From: Balneatrix alpica DSM 16621
Lineage (GTDB): Bacteria; Pseudomonadota; Gammaproteobacteria; Pseudomonadales; Balneatricaceae
NCBI RefSeq assembly: GCF_000619885.1
Contig: NZ_JHUZ01000006.1
Location: 558,001 to 622,000, forward strand
Direction: 5' to 3'
Length of the DNA: 64,000 nucleotides
The position numbers and the translations under genes were made by a program. The notes beneath the pieces were generated by a model. That model was not told the DNA's origin. It did not search any database and saw only the letters and a program-made list of their open reading frames with translations. This document shows positions 9,562-17,184 of the stretch, piece by piece (positions within the stretch are counted from its first letter, which is position 1; every line of letters starts with the position of its first letter).

Positions 9562-9991
9562 GCGTAAATATGTCCCCGATCTGGTGCGGATGATGGCAGT
9601 GTGCGAAAGCAACTACCTGCGTCTGCAACGCCTGCTGGCGGGCCAGCAGGATCGGGCCAGTTATTGCTTGCCCTTACCCAATGCCAGTGAAGGCCAGTTG
9701 GCGATCGAGGTATTGGAAGACTTTGCCTATACCAGCAGCCTCAAGATCAGCCATAGCCTGAGCAGCCCCTGGCTGGCGGATCAGATATTGTGGGTGCGCC
9801 TTTACCACGATGCCCGCAGTGCTGAGGTAACAGGGCCCTGGGGCAAGGTGCTGGCGGGCAAAAACGATTATCCCAATGCGCAGATGCACAGCCCGGATGA
9901 AAAACTGCAGTTAAATCTGCTGCTGGGGGAGTGGCTCAAGCACTGCATGGATCACGGCTATCGCCAACAACCGCTGCAGGTGGCGGGCTGA
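9551..9991 (+). CDS. yqiB: DUF1249 family protein (YqiB-like)
   Basis: A 146-aa protein of the DUF1249 family with no established biochemical function. It begins MKVKRKYVPDL as in E. coli YqiB (MKRYTPDF), and keeps the family segments VRLYHDA, a YPN motif and the C-terminal LLGEWLKHC. The start is taken as ATG 9551, not the upstream GTG, by this comparison. It overlaps nudF and its stop overlaps the cpdA start (TGATG), so translation is likely coupled. Its constant place between nudF and cpdA across gammaproteobacteria supports the identification. Confidence 0.85.
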   Translation: MKVKRKYVPDLVRMMAVCESNYLRLQRLLAGQQDRASYCLPLPNASEGQLAIEVLEDFAYTSSLKISHSLSSPWLADQILWVRLYHDARSAEVTGPWGKVLAGKNDYPNAQMHSPDEKLQLNLLLGEWLKHCMDHGYRQQPLQVAG

Positions 9992-10752
9992 TGGGGGCGG
10001 CGCTGCGCTTATTGCAATTAACCGACCTGCACCTGACTGCCCATCCTGATCTTGCCCATAAAGGTGTTTATCCCTGGCAGCGTTGGCAGCAGGCGCTGGC
10101 GCAGTTGCGTCAGCAGCCCCATGATCTACTGCTGCTGAGTGGCGATCTGGCCCAGCATGACGCCCCCAATGCCTATGCTGCCTTGGCACAGAGCCTGGCC
10201 GATTGGCCCCGTCCCTGGCGAGTGATCCCTGGTAACCATGATGACCTGGTGCAGATGCAAGCGGCCTTGCCGGCCTCGGCGCTGTGCAAGTCAGAGGTGT
10301 GGGGCTCCTGGCAGTTACTCTATGCCTATAGCTGTGCCCACCCCGATGGCCGGGGGGGAGCTGCGCTGGGGCAGGATGAGCTGGCTTGGCTGGCACATCA
10401 ACTGCGCCATCCTCAAGCGGCGAACCAACTGCTGCTGATCCACCACCCGCCGCTACCGGTCTTCAGTGCCTGGCAGGACGCTATTATGCTGGCCGATGCA
10501 GACGCCTTATTGCGCCTGACCGAGCAGGCAGCGCATTTGCGCGTGCTGCTCTGTGGCCATGTGCACCAGGCTCACCATTGGCGTTATCAACACTGGCAAG
10601 CATTCAGTACGCCGGCACTGGCCGCCCAGTTTGCCCCCTACCAGGCACAGATGACCCTGGCGACGGGTCAGCAGAATCTTGCCGCCTGGCGTTGGCTGGA
10701 GCTATTTGAGGATGCTAGTATGCACACCACTGTACAAAGATTCAGTGGTTAA
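9991..10752 (+). CDS. cpdA: 3',5'-cyclic-AMP phosphodiesterase
   Basis: Breaks down cAMP to AMP. The 253-aa metallophosphoesterase has all the metal-binding motifs in order: LTDLHL, LLSGDLAQHD, PGNHDD, LLIHHPP and CGHVHQAHH. ATG 9991 overlaps the yqiB stop and fits the start of the conserved domain; an in-frame upstream ATG at 9931 would add 20 unconserved residues inside yqiB. Its 3' end overlaps the probable yqiA start by 8 nt. The operon position (before yqiA and parE) matches E. coli. Confidence 0.92.
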   Translation: MGAALRLLQLTDLHLTAHPDLAHKGVYPWQRWQQALAQLRQQPHDLLLLSGDLAQHDAPNAYAALAQSLADWPRPWRVIPGNHDDLVQMQAALPASALCKSEVWGSWQLLYAYSCAHPDGRGGAALGQDELAWLAHQLRHPQAANQLLLIHHPPLPVFSAWQDAIMLADADALLRLTEQAAHLRVLLCGHVHQAHHWRYQHWQAFSTPALAAQFAPYQAQMTLATGQQNLAAWRWLELFEDASMHTTVQRFSG

Positions 10753-11350
10753 GCCTTTGCCTGTCTATCAGTTTTATTATTTACACGGTTTTAACTCCTC
10801 CCCTCAGGCGGCCAAAGCGCAAGAGTTGGCGACCTTTCTGCAGGAGCAGAAGGCGCTCGATTATCAACTGCTGGTGCCGCAGTTGAGTAGTCGTCCGGCG
10901 CAGGCGGTAGCAGCCTTGCAGCAGTCTGTGGCTCAGGCCCAGGCGCAAGGGCGGCAAGTGGTGCTCTGGGGCAGCTCCCTCGGTGGTTTTTACGCTACCT
11001 ATTTGAGTCAGCGCCTCGGCTGCCGGGCGATTCTGATCAATCCGGTGGTGGCTCCCTGGACTCACCTGAGCCGCTATCAGCAGCCCATCACCAACCCCTA
11101 TAGCGGTGAAACCTACTGCATTGGCGCCGAGCATCTGGCGGAGCTGCAGCAGTTGGCGTTGCCTGAACTGCCGTGCCCACAGAACTTACAGGTGTGGTTG
11201 CAGAAAGGGGATGAGGTGTTGGATTATCGCCAGGCCGCCGCCTACTACCAGCAGGCTGAGTTGATTATTCAGGCAGGGGGCGATCATCGCTTTCAGAACT
11301 TTTATCCATGTTGTCCGCGCATGTTGGCTTTTGCGCAGACCGGCCAATGA
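10745..11350 (+). CDS. yqiA: Esterase YqiA (alpha/beta hydrolase)
   Basis: A short (201-aa) alpha/beta-hydrolase fold esterase of the UPF0227/YqiA family. The product opens with FYYLHGFNSSPQA, matching the YLHGFNSSP start of E. coli YqiA; the nucleophile elbow is GSSLGGFYA and the last catalytic histidine is probably in GGDHRF near the C-terminus. GTG 10745 is the best-fitting start; an in-frame ATG at 10712 would add 11 residues. Neither has a convincing ribosome binding site, so translation may be coupled to cpdA. Physiological substrate unknown. Confidence 0.85.
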   Translation: MVKPLPVYQFYYLHGFNSSPQAAKAQELATFLQEQKALDYQLLVPQLSSRPAQAVAALQQSVAQAQAQGRQVVLWGSSLGGFYATYLSQRLGCRAILINPVVAPWTHLSRYQQPITNPYSGETYCIGAEHLAELQQLALPELPCPQNLQVWLQKGDEVLDYRQAAAYYQQAELIIQAGGDHRFQNFYPCCPRMLAFAQTGQ

Positions 11351-11353
11351 AGC

Positions 11354-13267
11354 ATGACTATGAGCAAACAGGAATATAACGCCCAGGCCATTGAGGTATT
11401 GAGTGGCCTCGACCCGGTGAAGAAACGGCCGGGGATGTATACCGAAACCGATCGACCCAATCACCTGGTGCAGGAAGTGATCGACAACTCGGTGGATGAG
11501 GCCCTGGCGGGCCATGCCAACCGTATTGAAGTGCGCCTGCATGAGGATGGCTCGATCAGCGTGACCGATAACGGTCGCGGCATGCCGGTGGATATTCACC
11601 CGGAGCATGGCGTCAGTGGGGTCGAGCTGATCCTGACCCGTTTGCACGCCGGGGGTAAATTCTCCCAGGGTAACTACCAGTTCTCCGGTGGTTTGCATGG
11701 GGTAGGGGTATCGGTGGTCAATGCCCTGTCGAAGTGGCTGGAGGTGGTGGTCAAGCGCGGTGGTCAGGTATACCGCATGAGCTATGCCGATGGTCATAAG
11801 ATGAGCGAGCTGGAAGTGACGGGCAGCTGCGCGCAGAAAGACCGGGGCACCCAGGTGCGCTTTTTGCCCGATAGTCATTACTTCGATAGCCCACGCTTGA
11901 GCCTGAGCCGCTTGCGTCATCTGTTGCGGGCCAAGGCGGTACTCTGCTCCGGCCTGACCATGGTGCTGGTGGATGCCAGCAAAGGCGAAGCCCAGGCGGA
12001 GACAGAGCAATGGTGCTATCAGGATGGGCTAACTGACTATCTGAAGCAGGCCACGGCCCAATCGCCGACCCTGCCGGATGAACCCTTTGTGGGTAACTTT
12101 GCCGCTGAACAAGAAGCGGTGGAGTGGGCGGTACAGTGGTTGCCAGAGGGGGGGGAACTGTTGACCGAATCCTACGTCAACCTGATTCCCACCGTGCAGG
12201 GGGGAACCCATGTGAATGGTTTCCGTACCGGCTTGCTGGAGGCCATGCGCGAGTTTTGTGAATTCCGCAATCTATTACCCCGTGGCATGAAGCTGTCGCC
12301 AGAGGATATCTGGGCTAATTGCAGCTATGTGCTGTCGGTGAAGATGCATGATCCGCAGTTTGCCGGACAAACCAAGGAGCGTTTGTCTTCACGCCAGTGT
12401 GCTCCCTTCGTTTCCGGGGTGGTGAAGGATGCTTTCAGCCTCTGGTTGAATAAGCATGTCGAGTTGGCGGAACAACTGGCGGAGCTCTGTATTAGCCATG
12501 CCCAGAGTCGCCTGAAAGCCGCCCGCAAAGTGGTGCGCAAAAAGGTAACGCAGGGGCCGGCCCTGCCGGGTAAGTTGGCCGATTGTAGTGGCGCTGAAGC
12601 CATGCAGGCGGAGCTGTTCCTGGTGGAGGGGGACTCGGCTGGAGGCTCGGCCAAGCAGGCGCGGGACCGTGAGTTTCAGGCGGTGATGCCGCTGCGCGGT
12701 AAGATTCTGAATACCTGGGAGGTGGACTCCAGCGAGATTCTGGCCTCCCAGGAGGTACACGACATTGCCGTGGCCATTGGGGTTGACCCCAGCTCAACCG
12801 ACCTGAGCGGTCTGCGTTATGGCAAGGTGTGCATCCTGGCGGATGCTGACTCGGACGGTCGCCATATTGCTACCCTGTTGTGTGCGTTGTTCGTCCGTCA
12901 CTTCCCCGCGTTGGTTAAGGCCGGTCATGTGTTTGTTGCCATGCCGCCGCTGTTTCGAATCGACCTGGGGAAAGAGGTGTACTACGCCCTCGATGAGGCG
13001 GAGAAAAGCGGGGTGCTGGATCGTCTCAAGGCAGAAGGGCGCAAGGGCACCCCTCAGGTTACCCGCTTTAAGGGGCTTGGTGAGATGAACCCCCTGCAGC
13101 TGCGGGAAACCACCATGGCCAGGGACACCCGGCGTCTGGTGCAGTTGGTGTTGGATGAACAGGATGACACCCAGGAAATACTCGACATGCTGTTGGCGAA
13201 AAAGCGTTCAGGTGACCGTAAGACCTGGCTGGAAAGCAAAGGCAACCTGGCGGATGTAGAGGTGTAA
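11354..13267 (+). CDS. parE: DNA topoisomerase IV subunit B
   Basis: ATPase subunit of topoisomerase IV, which decatenates replicated chromosomes. The 637-aa product has the GHKL ATP site (EVIDNSVDEA near residue 41, DNGRGMPVDIH, GGLHGVGVSVVNALS), and the TOPRIM motifs EGDSAGGSAKQ (~424) and DADSDGRH (~496). Start is ATG 11354 or ATG 11360, 3-9 nt after the yqiA stop. The stop codon lies exactly at the left end of the mobile element: GTGTAA at 13262-13267 is the duplicated target. The protein itself is intact. In relatives parC follows closely; here it is 12.3 kb away. Confidence 0.97.
   Translation: MTMSKQEYNAQAIEVLSGLDPVKKRPGMYTETDRPNHLVQEVIDNSVDEALAGHANRIEVRLHEDGSISVTDNGRGMPVDIHPEHGVSGVELILTRLHAGGKFSQGNYQFSGGLHGVGVSVVNALSKWLEVVVKRGGQVYRMSYADGHKMSELEVTGSCAQKDRGTQVRFLPDSHYFDSPRLSLSRLRHLLRAKAVLCSGLTMVLVDASKGEAQAETEQWCYQDGLTDYLKQATAQSPTLPDEPFVGNFAAEQEAVEWAVQWLPEGGELLTESYVNLIPTVQGGTHVNGFRTGLLEAMREFCEFRNLLPRGMKLSPEDIWANCSYVLSVKMHDPQFAGQTKERLSSRQCAPFVSGVVKDAFSLWLNKHVELAEQLAELCISHAQSRLKAARKVVRKKVTQGPALPGKLADCSGAEAMQAELFLVEGDSAGGSAKQARDREFQAVMPLRGKILNTWEVDSSEILASQEVHDIAVAIGVDPSSTDLSGLRYGKVCILADADSDGRHIATLLCALFVRHFPALVKAGHVFVAMPPLFRIDLGKEVYYALDEAEKSGVLDRLKAEGRKGTPQVTRFKGLGEMNPLQLRETTMARDTRRLVQLVLDEQDDTQEILDMLLAKKRSGDRKTWLESKGNLADVEV
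13262..13267. repeat. Left target-site duplication (GTGTAA)
   Basis: The last six bases of parE, GTGTAA including its stop codon, recur directly after the right end of the element at 25610-25615. Joining parE to the right copy restores a normal short parE-parC junction with the parC ATG 7 nt after the repeat. Tn7-like elements usually make 5-bp duplications; the sixth matching base may be chance. Confidence 0.75.
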
Positions 13268-13278
13268 TGTAAATTAGT

Positions 13279-13314
13279 GCATAAAGTTGAATAGTTCGAC
13301 ATAAGCTTGAACAA
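13279..13314 (+). repeat. Left-end transposase-binding repeats
   Basis: Two copies of the end motif lie in tandem: GCATAAAGTTGAATAG (13279-13294) and ACATAAGCTTGAACAA (13299-13314). A third, weaker copy (GCAATAATAAGAACAA, 13361-13376; 10 of 16 positions) lies just beyond the terminator. All have the same orientation, opposite to the right-end copies. Two to three left sites against four right sites recalls Tn7. Confidence 0.7.
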
Positions 13315-13316
13315 AT

Positions 13317-13351
13317 AAGCCCCGCCAAACTCGATTTGCCGGGGCTTTTTT
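13317..13351 (+). terminator. Rho-independent terminator inside the left transposon end
   Basis: AAGCCCCG pairs with CGGGGCTT, with an inner CAAA/TTTG stem, followed by a run of six T. It lies 50 bp after the parE stop and inside the element, so it should stop operon transcription before the island and before parC. Confidence 0.85.
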
Positions 13352-13468
13352 ATGGGTCACGCAATAATAAGAACAAAATCTATTGGCTTGTGATGATGTT
13401 CTGACGATCTGTCGAAGGTGCCACCGAAGCAAGCCTGGAATGGACTCCCGGCAGCTGATCGCCAGTGA

Positions 13469-13696
13469 GCTCATGCTCATGTTTATCTGCGTGCACACCA
13501 GGCCCCGCGAAACATCCCAAAACTCTGTCTGCATGACTATATCCCTTCGCTGGCGGGTCTGGATGAGGCCACCGACAAAGCCCAGCGTCAGGCGGTTTAC
13601 TCCTGCGGGTTAACCACTGAGTTGTTGGTAATGCTTCCCTCAGGTGGCAAAAATACCCAATTAAAGGCAGCCCATAAGCCTTTTGCGGCTCGCTAG
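13469..13696 (+). pseudogene. Unidentified coding remnant
   Basis: A frame open from 13469 to the TAG at 13694-13696 has protein-like composition (for example LHDYIPSLAGLDEATDKAQ and ELLVMLPSGGKN) but no good start codon, and its upstream part is closed by a stop at 13466. I do not recognise the family. It may be the 3' end of a gene truncated within the element. The rest of 13352-13757 shows no further gene that I can support. Confidence 0.3.
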
Positions 13697-13757
13697 CAGC
13701 AGTCAGCCTTGCCAGAGGGCAATTTTTTGTATTTCAAGCCAGAAATGCTGTGATAGG

Positions 13758-13788
13758 ATGTCACCTGATAAAAACTATCAGGTGACAT
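13758..13788. promoter_or_regulatory. Perfect 13-bp palindromic operator before the WYL regulator
   Basis: ATGTCACCTGATA (13758-13770) and its exact complement TATCAGGTGACAT (13776-13788) are separated by AAAAC. The site lies 38 bp before the regulator's ATG. BrxR/CapW-type WYL repressors are known to bind inverted repeats in their own promoters, so this is the likely autoregulatory operator controlling the hsd operon. No other copy was noticed in the window. Confidence 0.8.
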
Positions 13789-13826
13789 ATTCAGCCTATG
13801 GTCATGCAGCATGATGGGATTCTCAT

Positions 13827-14717
13827 ATGAATAGCACGCTTCGGGATTTAACTCAGGCCCAACGCGATCGTATCGCCCACATCGACTTCACCCTGCTATT
13901 TAAGGGGGAAGCCAACCGTGCTGACCTGGTGGGTCGTTTCAGTATCACACCCGCCCAAGCCACCAAGGATTTCACCCAGTATCGGGAGCTGGCCCCCGCC
14001 AATATCCGCTATGACGAGAAGCTGAGAACCCACCTGCGTGGTGACCAGTTCAAGCCCCTGTTCGACTACGATGTGGTGCGCACCCTGGCAACCATCAGTC
14101 AGGGCTATGGCGACGGCTTTACCGGCAAGCTCAAGCCACCATTGGCCTGCGAAGCACCGTACCATCTAAACCAGCCCAGCCTGGCCATCGTTGCCAAAGT
14201 GACCGAAGCCATTCACAAGGCCAAGCCCCTGGCCATTACCTATGTATCCCTGTCCAGCGGTGAGTCCCGGCGCGAGATCGTGCCCCACACCTTGGTGGAT
14301 AACGGCCTGCGCTGGCATGTGCGGGGGTTCGACCGCAAGAGCGGCGAATTCCGCGACTTTGTGCTCACTCGCATTAAAGAAGCCACAGTGGTTGAAGCCT
14401 CCGCCATCGACGAGCAAGAAACCGAAAGCCAGGATCGCCAGTGGAACCGCTTCGTCGAGCTGGAACTGGTACCCCATCCCCGCATCCAGCATCACGAAGC
14501 CATCGAGCTGGATTACGGTATGGAAGGTGGCGTAATGAAGGTCGAGATTCGAGCGGCGACAGCTGGGTACCTGTTGCGGCAATGGCATGTGGACTGTTCA
14601 CCGTCCCACACGCTCACAGGCCCCGAGTACCAGTTATGGCTCCGTAATAGCCAGGCGCTATACGGCGTGCAAAACCTGATTCTGGCCCCCGGCAGAGCCG
14701 AGCAACCGCCGGCTTGA
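13827..14717 (+). CDS. WYL-domain transcriptional regulator (BrxR/CapW-like)
   Basis: A 296-aa DNA-binding protein: winged helix-turn-helix at about 10-75 (RADLVGRFSITPAQATKDFTQY), WYL domain about 130-200 (LAITYVSLSSGESRREIVPH and the RWHVRGFDR core), and a C-terminal WCX-like domain about 215-290. Length and order fit the BrxR/CapW family of phage-defence regulators, which repress BREX, CBASS and other defence operons until a signal, possibly nucleic acid, is sensed by the WYL domain. It is the first gene of the island, 51 bp before hsdM, and has a perfect palindrome upstream. Regulation of this hsd locus is inferred. Confidence 0.88.
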   Translation: MNSTLRDLTQAQRDRIAHIDFTLLFKGEANRADLVGRFSITPAQATKDFTQYRELAPANIRYDEKLRTHLRGDQFKPLFDYDVVRTLATISQGYGDGFTGKLKPPLACEAPYHLNQPSLAIVAKVTEAIHKAKPLAITYVSLSSGESRREIVPHTLVDNGLRWHVRGFDRKSGEFRDFVLTRIKEATVVEASAIDEQETESQDRQWNRFVELELVPHPRIQHHEAIELDYGMEGGVMKVEIRAATAGYLLRQWHVDCSPSHTLTGPEYQLWLRNSQALYGVQNLILAPGRAEQPPA

Positions 14718-14768
14718 ACCCAATGACTAAATCAATTTAAGCCAAATTATTAAACCCCAGGAAACACA

Positions 14769-17183
14769 ATGGACCACAGCGTACACAACAAACTTGTCTC
14801 ATTTATCTGGAGCATCGCCGACGATTGCCTGCGCGACGTGTACGTGCGCGGTAAATACCGTGACGTCATCCTGCCAATGGTGGTATTGCGTCGACTGGAC
14901 ACCCTGCTGGAGCCAACCAAAGAAGCGGTACTGGAAGAAGTTCGCTACCAGAAGGAAGAAATGCAGGCCACCGAACTGGACGAAGAGCCACTTAAAGAAG
15001 CCTCCGGCTACGTGTTTTACAACGTATCCAAATGGACGCTCACCAGCCTGCACAACACCGCCACCAACAACCGCCAGATTCTGTTGGCCAACTTTGATGA
15101 ATACCTCAATGGCTTCAGCGCCAACGTGCAGGAAATCATCGAGCGCTTTGAACTGAAAAGCAAAATCCAGCATATGGCCAATAAAGACGTGCTGCTGGAT
15201 GTGGTGGAAAAGTTCATTTCTCCGAAAATCAACCTGACACCTGTGGCTGCCGAAGACCCGGATGGATACAAGCTGCCCGCGCTTTCAAACCTGGGCATGG
15301 GCTATGTGTTTGAAGAGCTGATTCGAAAATTCAACGAAGAAAACAACGAAGAAGCCGGGGAGCATTTTACACCAAGGGAAGTGATCGAACTGATGACCCA
15401 CCTGGTGTTTGACCCGATCAAAGATAAGATTCCATTAACCCTGACCATCTATGACCCTGCCTGCGGTAGCGGCGGCATGCTCACCGAATCGCAGAATTTT
15501 ATTGAAGAAAAGTATCCGGCGGACCCTTCAGCAAAAAGTCAGAGAGACATCTATCTCTACGGCAAGGAAATCAACGACGAAACCTACGCCATCTGTAAAT
15601 CCGACATGATGATCAAGGGCAACAACCCTGAAAACATCCGGGTCGGCTCAACGCTTTCCACCGATGAATTCGCATCCCTGCGCTTTGACTTTATGCTCTC
15701 CAACCCTCCTTACGGCAAAAGCTGGGCCTCGGAGCAAAAATACATCAAAGACGGCAGTGATGTGATTGACCCGCGCTTTAAAGTCAAACTCAAAGATTAT
15801 TGGGGCAATATCGAGGAGTGTGACGCCACCCCGCGCTCCAGCGATGGCCAGCTGCTGTTTTTAATGGAAATGGTCAGCAAAATGAAAGACCCTGCTTCCG
15901 GCACAAATGGCAGCAGAATCGCATCGGTTCATAACGGTTCCAGCCTGTTTACCGGCGATGCCGGCAGCGGTGAGAGCAATATCCGCCGCTACATTATCGA
16001 AAACGATTGGCTCGACGCCATCGTGCAGTTACCCAACAACCTGTTTTACAACACCGGCATTACCACCTATATCTGGCTGCTCAATAACAACAAGCCTGAG
16101 TCCCGCAAGGGTAAGGTGCAGTTGATTGATGCCAGTCTACTTTATCGAAAGTTGCGCAAAAACCTGGGCAACAAGAACTGCGAGTTCGCCCCGGAACATA
16201 TCGAACAGATTACCCGTACCTATCTGGATTGCGCGGCAATTGAACGAGAGTTGGACGCAAATGGCGATCCCGTCGGCATCGCCAGCCAGGTCTTTAACAA
16301 CGAAGATTTTGGCTACTACAAAGTCACCATCGAACGCCCCGACCGCCGCAAAGCCCAGTTCAGCGCCGAGCGCATTGCGCCTTTGCGTTTTGACAAGCAG
16401 TTAAGCGAGGTCATGGAGCACCTGTATGCCGAACATGGCGACAAGCTTTACGAGAAGGGCTTCTTAAAATCCATCGAGAAAAACGTCCTTGCCTGGTGTG
16501 ACGATAACGACATCAGCCTGAACGCCAAGGCCAAAGTCAAACTGCTGGATGTGAAACACTGGCTAGGACTAAAAGCGGTTTACGAGACGGCCCAGGCGCT
16601 GATGGCTGCAATAGGGTGTGACGAGTTTGATGACTTCAATCTGTTTAAAGATCAGGTGGATGCCGAGCTGAAGGCGCTTAAGGTCAAACTCTCTGCCACT
16701 GAAAAGAACGCCATCCTCAATGCCGTGAGTTGGTACGATGAATCTGCGGCCAAAGTGATTAAGAAAGTAGTGAAAATCAGCGGTGACAGGCTGGATGAAC
16801 TGCTGGAGCGCTATGGCTGCACTCAGCAACAACTGGCAGATTTCGGATACTACCCAACGGATAAGAAAAACGAATACCTCACCTATGAAGCCAGCAGTGA
16901 GCTGCGCGACAGCGAAACCATCCCGCTGCGGGATAAACAGGGCCAGCCGCAAAGCATTTATCGGTACTTTCTGGATGAAGTTAAACCCCACGTAGAAGAA
17001 GCCTGGATCAATCTGGATTCCGTCAAAATCGGCTACGAAATCAGCTTTAACAAATACTTCTATCGCCATAAGCCGCTGCGTTCTTTGGAAGAAGTTGCCA
17101 GGGACATACTGGATTTGGAGAAAAAGGCTGAAGGTTTGATAGCGCAGATTCTGGGTGTGGATATTGAGCAGGTGCAGGGGTGA
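14769..17183 (+). CDS. hsdM: Type I restriction-modification methyltransferase subunit
   Basis: N6-adenine DNA methyltransferase that methylates hemimethylated target sites and, with HsdS, is needed for restriction. Residues 1-150 form the HsdM N-terminal helical domain (KLVSFIWSIADDCLRD, YRDVILPMVVLRRLD). SAM motif I is YDPACGSGGML (~227-237) and the catalytic motif IV is NPPYGKSW (~311). At 804 aa it is much longer than the ~500-aa EcoKI/EcoR124I type; residues ~560-804 form a helical extension that ends near an EEVARDILDLEKKAE segment. AGGAAA precedes ATG 14769. The stop lies one nucleotide before the hsdS start. Confidence 0.95.
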   Translation: MDHSVHNKLVSFIWSIADDCLRDVYVRGKYRDVILPMVVLRRLDTLLEPTKEAVLEEVRYQKEEMQATELDEEPLKEASGYVFYNVSKWTLTSLHNTATNNRQILLANFDEYLNGFSANVQEIIERFELKSKIQHMANKDVLLDVVEKFISPKINLTPVAAEDPDGYKLPALSNLGMGYVFEELIRKFNEENNEEAGEHFTPREVIELMTHLVFDPIKDKIPLTLTIYDPACGSGGMLTESQNFIEEKYPADPSAKSQRDIYLYGKEINDETYAICKSDMMIKGNNPENIRVGSTLSTDEFASLRFDFMLSNPPYGKSWASEQKYIKDGSDVIDPRFKVKLKDYWGNIEECDATPRSSDGQLLFLMEMVSKMKDPASGTNGSRIASVHNGSSLFTGDAGSGESNIRRYIIENDWLDAIVQLPNNLFYNTGITTYIWLLNNNKPESRKGKVQLIDASLLYRKLRKNLGNKNCEFAPEHIEQITRTYLDCAAIERELDANGDPVGIASQVFNNEDFGYYKVTIERPDRRKAQFSAERIAPLRFDKQLSEVMEHLYAEHGDKLYEKGFLKSIEKNVLAWCDDNDISLNAKAKVKLLDVKHWLGLKAVYETAQALMAAIGCDEFDDFNLFKDQVDAELKALKVKLSATEKNAILNAVSWYDESAAKVIKKVVKISGDRLDELLERYGCTQQQLADFGYYPTDKKNEYLTYEASSELRDSETIPLRDKQGQPQSIYRYFLDEVKPHVEEAWINLDSVKIGYEISFNKYFYRHKPLRSLEEVARDILDLEKKAEGLIAQILGVDIEQVQG

Positions 17184-17184
17184 T

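Noticed and set aside
13262-13267. A strict 5-bp target duplication as in canonical Tn7
   Set aside because: Five-base versions (GTGTA or TGTAA) force asymmetric element ends; only the 6-bp GTGTAA leaves TGT...ACA ends, so I report 6 bp and note that one base may be chance.
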